Shown here in pieces: positions 1 to 5,747 of a stretch of DNA of 6,621 bases. The position numbers and the translations under genes were made by a program. Origin of the DNA: Xanthobacteraceae bacterium. GTDB taxonomy: Bacteria > Pseudomonadota > Alphaproteobacteria > Rhizobiales > Xanthobacteraceae. Under the pieces are notes generated by a model. The model was not told the DNA's origin, did no database searches, and was given only the letters and a program-made list of their open reading frames with translations. How positions within the stretch are numbered: position 1 is the first letter of the stretch; the number at the start of each line of letters is the position of its first letter. The stretch is taken from contig JASHYD010001277.1 of assembly GCA_030043175.1 (NCBI GenBank), positions 1 to 6,621 on the forward strand. The letters run 5' to 3'.

Positions 1-214
1 CGAGTTCATGCTCGATCACATGCCGGCAACCCTTCGGGACTTCCTGGCACCGGTAAGGATCGACAAACGTTAACGGACCGTCGGGGCCAGGGACCGTCAG
101 GCCATACTGCGGTCGACCGTCAGGGCCTCTCAAGCCCGGAACATACTCGATTTGCTGCGCAAGCGCGCCGTTGGTCAAAATCAAAAAAACCAATCCAGTA
201 TATACCAACCGCAT
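1..214 (-). CDS. Small secreted protein, N-terminal part, runs off the left edge
   Basis: An open frame begins at an ATG (complement of 212-214) and stays open for 71 codons to the left edge. The start is supported by a GGGGAG Shine-Dalgarno eight bases upstream. Residues 1-19 form a short signal peptide (MRLVYTGLVFLILTNGALA), with likely cleavage before Gln20-Gln21. The mature part has two PG-x-x-GPDG-like segments: VPGLRGPDG at residues 25-33 and VPGPDG at 41-46, the first followed by RPQYGLT and the second by PLTFVDPY. A Cys pair follows (C56 and C62, in YRCQEVPKGC), then HVIEHEL. The protein is therefore probably exported to the periplasm or outside the cell and may be disulfide-bonded. 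It resembles small hypothetical secreted proteins of Bradyrhizobium-like bacteria as I recall them, but no function can be assigned. The C-terminus is outside the window. The codons are regular and GC-rich, so I judge the gene real. Confidence 0.72.
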   Translation of the reverse strand, partial: MRLVYTGLVFLILTNGALAQQIEYVPGLRGPDGRPQYGLTVPGPDGPLTFVDPYRCQEVPKGCRHVIEHEL

Positions 215-959
215 TATCTTTACTCCCCGTCACTATTCTCAAGGCGGCATCTGCCGTCTGGCCCGAGGGCTGGTTTACATCGATTTCCCCTCTTCCCGGG
301 AGATTCTGGTTTTCAAGACTTGCACCCTTGCACTCTTTTAGCTTAGGCCGCAGGCACTTCCTGCGTTTTTCGAACCCTTGAACTGAGTAAACGCTGCAAG
401 GGTTAACACTCAGAGTCCTACCGGGAGACATCTCCTCGAGAGACCATCGCAGTCAGAGCGAGTTGCCGCATAGCTTACCTCCGAAGCCGTCGGCGCAAGC
501 CGACCCTCGTTGACCAAGCCGCTTGTGCATCGGCACGACCCAAAATGGTTTGACAAGGCAGGCCAGTCCGGCCGCCGTGATGAACGACTTCCCAGGCCCG
601 GTTGGCGGAGTGTTCGGGTCGCCAAAACACGACGCCGTCGTCGCCGTTGGCTCTGAGGAAAGCATGTCGCTTTAGCATCAGCCTGTCGTGAACTTACGGC
701 CAGCTGTTACGGAAGCGCTCTTCGCGCTCGCGTTCTCATGATGAATTGCGGACCACCCTAGACGCCAGATGGCCAGGGCAGCGGGTCAAAATTCTTAGCC
801 TGGGCGTCTACACCCGTCGGTGCTGAAAGCTTGATGTCTGGCCCCTGGGGATTGCCCTCGGTGGCATACGCCCGTGGTTACGCTATTTGGATTCGCGCGG
901 CGGTCGGACCGCTAAACTTGGCCGTTCGGCCGCAAGAGCGCGGACGAGGATCACGACCG

Positions 960-973
960 ACTGTTACGCTCCT
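960..973 (+). repeat. 14-base direct repeat, copy 1
   Basis: ACTGTTACGCTCCT occurs here and again at 1898-1911, just upstream of the recombinase gene. The core CTGTTACG also occurs at 703-710. A shared 14-mer is not expected by chance in a window this size (roughly a tenth of a chance), but this is not conclusive. No role is known. Confidence 0.4.
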
Positions 974-1679
974 AGTGACCGCAAAAATTCAATCGGCTAT
1001 ATATTGACTTTAGTTTGCGATGCGACCGCAAGCGCAATCCAGCCATCAGAATTTTCAAGCATGAAATAACAAGCAGGTGGCGCAGCGACCCCAGCAGCGA
1101 TCAAGAATTTCCTCCTACGAGGGAGTGGAGTGCTTGGCCGGCGCAACAATGGTGTAGATATCCACCGTCCGGCTCAAAGGAGATGGCATTTGACACAGTC
1201 GTCGGTGCCTTGATGTAAGATAGGGCCGGAATTAGCAGCAACTGGGCGGGGCGAGGCAAACGCCGAGTTTCCAGCTCACCTTGCAGTGAGTCACTTGCTT
1301 CGAAATCGGAGAAGGGCCTTGGGGAATAACTGTTCAGCGGTTCTCGTCGCGGGTAAGTTCTCCTCCCGTTTCCTGTCGAACCTCAATCTGCCTTCGCTTG
1401 GGGCGTAAACGCTCGAACGCGTTTCGCCCAGCCGAGAATACCTTCGTGCGCACGTAAAGTGACTGACTGCAGGGATGCGGACGTGCCCACAAAGAAAAAG
1501 GCCCCGCCGAAGCAGAGCCAGAAATTCCCGCAACCAGTCCACAAAAATTGATGGGTATGAAACCTAATGCCAAGAGCGGGGATACGGCCCAACCAGCATG
1601 GATGGGGCAAGGTCGAGGCCTGCGCGAGGATCGTGTGCAGCCGCGCGCAAGCCCACGTTAGCAATAGGTCAGCCTTCCT

Positions 1680-1699
1680 TATGTGAGGTAGCTCACATA
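1680..1699. promoter_or_regulatory. CRP/FNR-superfamily-like operator palindrome
   Basis: The sequence TATGTGAGGTAGCTCACATA has perfect 8-base arms (TATGTGAG and CTCACATA) around a 4-base centre. It contains an exact TGTGA-N6-TCACA at 1682-1697, the consensus half-site arrangement bound by CRP-type regulators. A TACAAT box, close to a sigma-70 -10 element, lies at 1705-1710, so a bound dimer would cover the -35 region. The nearest plus-strand gene is the recombinase, whose start is about 270 bases downstream, leaving a long leader if this is its promoter. Binding is inferred from the motif only. Confidence 0.45.
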
Positions 1700-1853
1700 G
1701 CGTGTACAATAATTTCTTCGGATAGAGATTTGGCCGCCTTAACGGCGCACCCGCGGGTTCGCTCGGCCGCCCATGCGCAACGCCGAAACCGGCGGGGCGT
1801 CTCCGCGCAGCGACCCGGCTTGGTTGTCTTTCGGGCCGGATTCCCGCTCGCAT

Positions 1854-1883
1854 TAACATTTGATGAAATGTTATTTCATGTTA
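1854..1883. promoter_or_regulatory. Cluster of TAACAT/ATGTTA half-sites upstream of the recombinase
   Basis: TAACATTTGATGAAATGTTA at 1854-1873 is a perfect inverted repeat with 8-base arms and a 4-base centre. It is followed by another ATGTTA at 1878-1883, exactly ten bases after the ATGTTA at 1868-1873. Three half-sites, one inverted and two direct on the same face of the helix, lie about 100 bases before the recombinase start. This could be an operator for its own regulation or a recombinase-related binding site, but the sequence cannot decide. Confidence 0.35.
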
Positions 1884-1897
1884 CCTAACGTTGGCGC

Positions 1898-1911
1898 ACT
1901 GTTACGCTCCT
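1898..1911 (+). repeat. 14-base direct repeat, copy 2
   Basis: This is the second copy of ACTGTTACGCTCCT, followed by a short T run. It sits 70 bases before the recombinase start codon and directly after the half-site cluster. The first copy is 938 bases upstream. It may be a binding site or a remnant of a duplicated promoter segment. Confidence 0.4.
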
Positions 1912-1980
1912 TTTTGTTCATTGCCGTGCGCAGGCTGCCACCACGCCCGCGGTCGGAGCCGGCCCCAAGGATCGAAACGC

Positions 1981-2757
1981 ATGGCTACCGCAAACACCGG
2001 AAAATTCGTCGCCTACTACCGCGCTTCGGCAGTGTGGCAAACCCGGTCCGGGCTCGAACTCAAAGCGCAGCAAGACGCGGTCCGCAACCACTTGAACAGC
2101 GGTGAGTGGGAAATCGTCGCCGAATTCACGGAAGTCGAGAGCGGCAAGCGCAAGGATCGTCCCAAGCTCACAGAAGCGCTTGCGGCGTGTGGCGTGCACG
2201 GCGCCAAGCTTATCATTGCCAAGCTCGACAGGCTCGCCCGCAACGTCTCGTTCGTATCCGCCTTGATGGAAGCCGGGGTCGAGTTCGAGGCACTCGACTT
2301 TCCGCAGGCCAACCGTCGTTCCATTCATATCCTCGCCGCGGCCGCCAAGCATGAGGCCAAGGTAATCTCCGACCGCACCAAAGCCGCGTTGGCGGCGGCC
2401 AAACGGCGCGGCGTCAAGCTCGGCGGCTTCCGCGGCGCCAAACTTACAGCAAAGGCTCGACAGGCCGGCCTAAAGACCATCCAGGCGCGTGCCGACGCAC
2501 GGGCAGCGGATTTAGCCCCTATCATTCGTGAGCTCCTGGCGACCCGCGTAACGTCGCTACGGCGCATTGCGGACGAATTGAACCGTCGCGGCATTCAGAC
2601 GCCGCGCGGCAAGCAGTGGTTAGCCGGCAGCGTTAGTCAATTGTTGACGCGGATCGGGGCATCGCGCGCGTGCGTTGGCGCGCGTCGCCGGGCCGGACGT
2701 AAAGGTGGCACCGATGCCTTCCAAAATACAATGCCCAGGGTGTGGCGTAATTGGTAG
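1981..2757 (+). CDS. Serine recombinase / resolvase family protein
   Basis: A 258-residue small serine recombinase, a family that cuts and rejoins DNA through a phosphoserine link. The catalytic domain spans residues 8 to about 150. It has YYRAS with nucleophile Ser16 and Arg14, then Gln20, ESGKRKDRP with Arg60, AKLDRLARN with Asp83, Arg84 and Arg87, and the long helix HEAKVISDRTKAALAAAK at 124-141. A C-terminal helix-turn-helix-like region follows at about 177-225 (LRRIADELNRRGIQTPRGK). All residues expected for activity are visible, although the usual YYRVST reads YYRASA. The ATG at 1981 is chosen because AAGGA precedes it by nine bases and the family similarity starts there; the frame extends further upstream without homology. 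Residues after about 226 form an Arg-rich tail beyond the usual family end, and the last 44 bases overlap the next gene. It could be a resolvase or invertase of a mobile element; its target is unknown. Confidence 0.9.
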   Translation: MATANTGKFVAYYRASAVWQTRSGLELKAQQDAVRNHLNSGEWEIVAEFTEVESGKRKDRPKLTEALAACGVHGAKLIIAKLDRLARNVSFVSALMEAGVEFEALDFPQANRRSIHILAAAAKHEAKVISDRTKAALAAAKRRGVKLGGFRGAKLTAKARQAGLKTIQARADARAADLAPIIRELLATRVTSLRRIADELNRRGIQTPRGKQWLAGSVSQLLTRIGASRACVGARRRAGRKGGTDAFQNTMPRVWRNW

Positions 2758-3073
2758 TGATTTTGTCACCGGTGTTTGCCGCACTTGCTATTGGCGCGAC
2801 TACCATCAAAGACGTTTCGTCTCCCCTGTCGCAGTTATCCATGACATCTACGGCCGGCGCCTTTGTGTCGAATGCCGCGAGCCGGGCACATACGCGCGCG
2901 GCCTTTGCGCGAAATGCTACAAGCGGGACCGTCAGCACCGTCACCGGATGCTGTGCACCTGTGCAAACTGTGGCGCCTCCTTTCAGTCACCGCGACGAGG
3001 CGTTCTCTATTGCTCACGATCTTGCCGACTGCGCGCACGCCACGCTGCTCAGTCTGCGAAAGAAGGTCAGTGA
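2714..3073 (+). CDS. Cysteine-rich protein with three zinc-knuckle pairs
   Basis: A 119-residue basic protein. AAAGGTGG lies five bases before the ATG, favouring this start over an in-frame one at 2675. Three Cys clusters are visible: C7-x2-C10 with C22-x2-C25, C51-x2-C54 with C65-x2-C68, and C83-x2-C86 with C100-x3-C104. Each could hold one zinc ion. The first two are diverged copies: GVCRTCYWRDYHQR (20-33) matches GLCAKCYKRDRQHR (63-76). The third, ending YCSRSCRLRARH, resembles treble-clef fingers seen at the ends of phage and mobile-element proteins. The Arg and Lys content suggests nucleic-acid binding, which is inference. It overlaps the end of the recombinase gene by 44 bases in another frame, so the two are probably translated from one message. 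No catalytic motif is seen. It may be an accessory factor or regulator for the recombinase. Confidence 0.7.
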   Translation: MPSKIQCPGCGVIGSDFVTGVCRTCYWRDYHQRRFVSPVAVIHDIYGRRLCVECREPGTYARGLCAKCYKRDRQHRHRMLCTCANCGASFQSPRRGVLYCSRSCRLRARHAAQSAKEGQ

Positions 3074-3579
3074 CGCTGTTCGGTGGGGCAGTAGCGACCG
3101 GCCGGCGCTGTGCGATGGGCGGCATTCCCGCAAAGCTAGCGCGGGCGTTTCCGCCTCGATATTGCGCGCACGCTTCACGCCACGACATCGCGGATAGCTG
3201 GAAGGCTGCCGGCGTCGTTTTCGAGACCGTGGCAGGCTTGATGAGGAATTTTCTTGTCACGGCGTTTCCCGCCGGACGCCTCGCCCTGACAGACGCCGGC
3301 CGCGCCACGCTGCTGTTGCGCTCTATGAAGGGCCAGCCCGAGACGCATCTCTCTTTGCTGGAGGCGGCAGGAGTTGCAGGCAGATGCCGAGGACCACGCT
3401 AAGTTCGCTGTTTGCGGCACCGCGTCGGCCTATCTTCTCCGGGCGATGAAAATCAATCCTGTTCCGGCCGGGTTCGTCGAGCGATCATGGGGTGTCGAGG
3501 GAATTGCCGACAGGCGCAACGTGCGGTCCGTCAGGCCCTGACCCGCCTCATGGCGGCCCACAACTCAGACATGCGCTGA
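3070..3579 (+). pseudogene. Candidate third cassette gene, apparently frameshifted
   Basis: A GTG at 3070 overlaps the stop of the zinc protein in a GTGA arrangement typical of coupled translation. The frame runs to a stop at 3400-3402 and reads plausibly through ADSWKAAGVVFETVAGLM and GRLALTDAGRATLLLR. From about 3367 the neighbouring frame reads QELQADAEDHAKFAVCGTAS then AYLLRAMKINPVPAGFVERS, and from about 3510 the first frame resumes with QRAVRQALTRLMAAHNSDMR to a TGA at 3577-3579. One extra base near 3366 and one missing base near 3507 would restore a protein of about 169 residues. GC bias at third codon positions follows this path. I recognise no family. Alternatives are an intact 110-residue protein ending at 3402 or chance open frames. 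Confidence 0.33.
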
Positions 3580-3660
3580 GGCCACGAAGGCCGCTACCGC
3601 ACGCATCGAAAGATTTTCTGCTTGGCGACAGGCAAACCTATTGGGTGAACTTTCAAGCTG

Positions 3661-3675
3661 ACGCCTCGCAGGCGT
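3661..3675 (+). terminator. Weak hairpin downstream of the recombinase cassette
   Basis: ACGCCT-CGC-AGGCGT forms a compact 6-base-pair, GC-rich stem with a 3-base loop about 80 bases after the last stop of the cassette. The following GTATTGTTGGG is only moderately T-rich, so intrinsic termination is doubtful. Confidence 0.22.
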
Positions 3676-3743
3676 GTATTGTTGGGTGTTGTATTGACCA
3701 GCTCATAGCTTTAACATAAAATCTCAGTTACTTATCATCAAAA

Positions 3744-3758
3744 CGATCTGTGAGATCG
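3744..3758. repeat. Inverted repeat CGATCT-GTG-AGATCG
   Basis: Perfect 6-base arms around a 3-base centre, lying 25 bases before a second inverted repeat. It could be an operator half of a larger control region. Nothing identifies the binding protein. Confidence 0.35.
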
Positions 3759-3782
3759 CGGACTTGAGCAATTGGTGAGCTA

Positions 3783-3800
3783 ACTAACTAGCCAGTTAGT
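3783..3800. repeat. Inverted repeat ACTAACT-AGCC-AGTTAGT
   Basis: Perfect 7-base arms with a 4-base centre; the left arm is preceded by a further CTA, giving an ACTAACTA-like run. The geometry suits a dimeric regulator. It lies 318 bases before the next gene, so any link to that gene is uncertain. Confidence 0.4.
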
Positions 3801-3886
3801 GTAGCTTTCAGTGGCGGACCGCCAACGACGTGCCGAAGTATTGTGTATTTCGAAGCCTGCGGCGGGCGAGAGTAAGGTGGGGTTGA

Positions 3887-3921
3887 CTTAAGCGCTGCAA
3901 CCCGCGGCGCTTCGGCTTAAG
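3887..3921. repeat. Nested inverted repeat CTTAAGC ... GCTTAAG
   Basis: Outer arms CTTAAGC (3887-3893) and GCTTAAG (3915-3921) are reverse complements. An alternative inner pairing AAGCGC (3890-3895) with GCGCTT (3907-3912) overlaps them. As RNA this could fold into two competing stems; as DNA it could be a protein site. No T run follows, so it is not a standard terminator. Confidence 0.35.
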
Positions 3922-4117
3922 ACCTAACGTATTTGCGCGTTTGAAGTACCAAGATTGAGAAAATTCAATAATTGAGGAGAAACTGTCTAATTGTACGACA
4001 ATAGCGATCAGCATTAATTCTGCGACTCAGTTCACCGACAATTTTCGCATCGTAACGCCTGAGGGCTCTCGGGTCCTGGCGTAAACGCGGTTGCTTGTTT
4101 TGAAGGGAGGATTGACG

Positions 4118-4378
4118 ATGACCTTGCAACGGATGGTGTTTTCGGCGTCGATCGGGGCGATCATGGCCGTGCTGGCGGGCCCGGCACTGGCGGATTGCAA
4201 AACTCCGCCGACCACCAGCTCAACCACTGAAATGACAGAAGATTTTCCGACGCTTGTCCAGCCCTTTGTATCAACAATCTGTACCAAGAACCGAGGTGCC
4301 GGCGCAATGCCATCAGGACTAGGTGAGCTTTGCGCCTCGGCGAACTTAGAGAGGCGGTCTGAAGGCCGCTGGATGTAA
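4118..4378 (+). CDS. Short exported protein of unknown function (86 residues)
   Basis: The ATG at 4118 has an AAGGGAGG ribosome-binding site seven bases upstream, which decides the start over an in-frame TTG at 4091. Residues 1-25 are a clear signal peptide (basic start MTLQRM, hydrophobic core ending VLAGPALA), with likely cleavage before Asp26. The mature part of about 60 residues begins DCKTPPTTSSTT, is Thr/Ser-rich at first and contains three Cys (27, 55 and 71). The signal peptide matches that of the next gene in layout: MT-x-Q at the start, then LA-x-PA-x-A-x-C with the Cys at residue 27 in both. This suggests the two genes share ancestry at the N-terminus. The mature part does not resemble the GlcG domain, so the gene may be a decayed or truncated paralogue, or an unrelated small secreted protein. 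The gap to the next gene is 90 bases on the same strand. Confidence 0.5.
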   Translation: MTLQRMVFSASIGAIMAVLAGPALADCKTPPTTSSTTEMTEDFPTLVQPFVSTICTKNRGAGAMPSGLGELCASANLERRSEGRWM

Positions 4379-4468
4379 TTCTCGTCAAGGTTTTAGCTCC
4401 GTTCCTCGCGCTCAGCTTGCTCGCGATATGAGGCCCAATTAATCCCGTCAAATCAGGGGGAGAGGGTG

Positions 4469-5341
4469 ATGACCATCCAGAAATGGCTGCTTTATGTTTC
4501 CACAAGCGCTTTCGTTTCGATCCTGGCCAGCCCGGCCTTCGCGGCCTGCTCCGCATTGCCAAGCTGGAAGAGCCTCCAAACAGCACTCACCATAGTAGTG
4601 GGTACCGGCGGCAACGGCGGCCTTGGGTTTAATATGTGGGGCACGCTGGTCGCCGATGATGGTACGGTCTGCGCGGTTGCTTTTTCGGGCAGCCACTACA
4701 CTGACCAATGGCTCGGCAGCCGGGTCATTTCGGCCCAGAAGGCGAACACGGCCAACGCCTTCAGCCTCGGCACGGGCAGCACCCCTGGATCGAGCATTTT
4801 CGGGACCAAGGGGCTCGCGCTTTCGACCGCCAACCTGTTCACGGCGGTGCAACCGGGCGGTAGCCTCTACGGCTTGCAGCACAGCAATCCTGTCGACACC
4901 TTTGTTGCATACGGCGACGCCGCGGGCGGGCAGGGCAACTCCCCAGCCAACGCCTCGACCTTTGGCACGACGTCTGATCCGCTGGTCGGCGCTCGCGTCG
5001 GCGGCGTGAATGTATTTGGTGGGGGTCTTGCACTTTATCGAGGCGGACTCAGAGTCGGTGGGCTCGGCGTTAGCGGTGATACATCCTGCACCGATCATAT
5101 GGTCGCCTGGCGAGTCCGGAATATTCTCGGGCTCGATTCGTTCGCCGGGGTCCAGGGCGTCAGCGGGGACGCGGCACGCCCAGACAATATCATCTTCGAC
5201 ATAGTTCCGAACCCCGATGGTACTGGTGGCACCGGTCAAACTCCTGGCGGGACTGGCGGAGTTGGCCAAAGCCCGAGCGGCTTCGGTCATCCAAAATGTC
5301 TGAATAATCCGAACCCCTCCAGCCTTCCACCGGTGCATTAA
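4469..5341 (+). CDS. Exported GlcG/HbpS-like (DUF336) putative heme-binding protein
   Basis: A 290-residue precursor. The ATG at 4469 is preferred over the adjacent GTG at 4466, since the AGGGGG site at 4455-4460 is eight bases away. Residues 1-25 are a signal peptide ending LASPAFA, with cleavage likely before Ala26-Cys27. Residues about 30-225 match the GlcG/HbpS fold pattern: helix SLQTALTIVV, strand GTLVADDGTVCAVAF, YTDQWLGSRVISAQKANTAN (the typical K-A-x-TA helix), LALSTANLF, QPGGSLYG, GGVNVFGGGLALYRGG and VGGLGVSGD (197-204), then a closing helix. Family members bind heme or related ligands; which ligand applies here is inference. The protein is longer than the usual domain of about 140 residues, with an extra segment near 135-178 and a Gly/Thr/Pro-rich tail from 249 to the end. 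Cys27, 68, 207 and 277 could form disulfides in the periplasm. It probably forms one unit with the gene at 4118. Confidence 0.8.
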   Translation: MTIQKWLLYVSTSAFVSILASPAFAACSALPSWKSLQTALTIVVGTGGNGGLGFNMWGTLVADDGTVCAVAFSGSHYTDQWLGSRVISAQKANTANAFSLGTGSTPGSSIFGTKGLALSTANLFTAVQPGGSLYGLQHSNPVDTFVAYGDAAGGQGNSPANASTFGTTSDPLVGARVGGVNVFGGGLALYRGGLRVGGLGVSGDTSCTDHMVAWRVRNILGLDSFAGVQGVSGDAARPDNIIFDIVPNPDGTGGTGQTPGGTGGVGQSPSGFGHPKCLNNPNPSSLPPVH

Positions 5342-5368
5342 TCCACGTTTGATCCACCACACCGAAGA

Positions 5369-5396
5369 AAGGAAAGCGGCGGCTGCTGATTTCCTT
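5369..5396 (+). repeat. Inverted repeat just after the GlcG-like gene
   Basis: AAGGAAA (5369-5375) and TTTCCTT (5390-5396) are reverse complements separated by 14 GC-rich bases, 28 bases after the stop codon. The AT-rich stem and the lack of a following T run make a strong terminator unlikely. Confidence 0.3.
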
Positions 5397-5432
5397 ATAG
5401 GGACCGGTTGCTGTTATTCGAGCGGGCAACAC

Positions 5433-5460
5433 GGATGGGCCTGTTGCATCGGACCCATCC
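5433..5460 (+). terminator. Stable hairpin, possible terminator of the secreted-protein unit
   Basis: GGATGGG (5433-5439) pairs with CCCATCC (5454-5460). After one mismatch, CTG can pair with CGG (with a G-T), leaving the loop TTGCAT. It is a strong stem about 90 bases after the stop of the GlcG-like gene, followed by CTTTACG, a weak U tract. Termination is possible but not certain. It is also part of the GGACCC cluster. Confidence 0.3.
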
Positions 5461-5747
5461 CTTTACGCCCTTCAGGACCCAGCGCACCTTTTTGGCTCCC
5501 ATAGACCCGGCTGAAATCGAGGCCGGGGGACTGCGGGAGACTGCAGGGTCGATTTGGCTGGCAAAGGGCGAGAAGGGACCCGGTTCATATGGACCCTAGC
5601 CCTTGCGCCTAAGCCACGCCCGCCTTCCGCGGACTCGAACCGACTCTTGGCCCAGCGGAGCGAGAGATGGGACCCGCGTGCGTTTATTGGACCCGACACC
5701 GGAGCGTTTAGTCCGCCTCGCACTCGCTTCGCTCGTGCTCGGGTCCC
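5451..5747. repeat. Cluster of seven GGACCC/GGGTCC words
   Basis: GGACCC starts at 5451, 5475, 5576, 5591, 5670 and 5689, and GGGTCC at 5741. Three of these sit inside the 7-base GGGWCCC palindrome (5575, 5669 and 5741). GGGACC at 5400 and AGACCC at 5503 are near matches. Chance would give well under one such word in 297 bases, and the rest of the window shows only one more (near 4069). The flanking bases differ, so this is not a simple tandem repeat. Confidence 0.5.

Larger units (their letters stand above)
215..1980. other. Long intergenic stretch without a convincing gene
   Basis: About 1.75 kb with many short open frames on both strands, none with a good ribosome-binding site, a recognisable motif or consistent codon use. 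The longest (complement of about 1383-1859, and plus 1598-1888) overlap each other and contain no family signature I know. A mini-frame (complement of 418-471, 17 codons) has a good GGAGG site six bases before its ATG, but it is too short to judge. What the stretch does hold is a CRP-like palindrome at 1680-1699, a half-site cluster at 1854-1883 and a 14-base word at 960-973 and again at 1898-1911. I did not recognise transposase remnants. For an ordinary bacterial chromosome this is an unusually long gap, which fits an accessory island with eroded genes. Confidence 0.5.
3580..4117. other. Intergenic region rich in inverted repeats
   Basis: No gene with a credible start or motif is seen; open frames here are short and contradictory. 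The stretch holds inverted repeats at 3744-3758, 3783-3800 and 3887-3921, and is visibly more AT-rich between about 3690 and 4030 than the flanking genes. It presumably carries the promoter and control sites of the secreted-protein genes that begin at 4118, though I could not find a good -35/-10 pair. Confidence 0.45.

Noticed and set aside
300..420. Possible tRNA-like stretch with GGTTTTCAAGACT and TTCGAACCC
   Set aside because: The T-arm stem does not pair and no acceptor stem or D-arm can be drawn.
418..471. 17-codon minus-strand frame with a good GGAGG site
   Set aside because: Too short to separate from chance, and no attenuator-like sequence or hairpin follows it.
1276..1291. Inverted repeat CTCAC-N6-GTGAG
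   Set aside because: Short arms and no nearby gene or promoter; compatible with chance.
1383..1859. Minus-strand frame of 158 codons
   Set aside because: No ribosome site, no recognisable motif, irregular codon use, and an overlapping plus-strand frame of similar quality.
2863..3069. Extension of the third cassette frame upstream of 3070
   Set aside because: Those bases are better explained by the zinc protein in another frame.
4448..5362. Minus-strand frame of 304 codons
   Set aside because: It lies opposite the clear GlcG-like gene and has no family motif, so it is a shadow of high-GC coding DNA.
5625..5660. GGTTCGAGTCC on the minus strand, resembling a tRNA T-arm
   Set aside because: Only three stem pairs form and no cloverleaf fits the surrounding bases.
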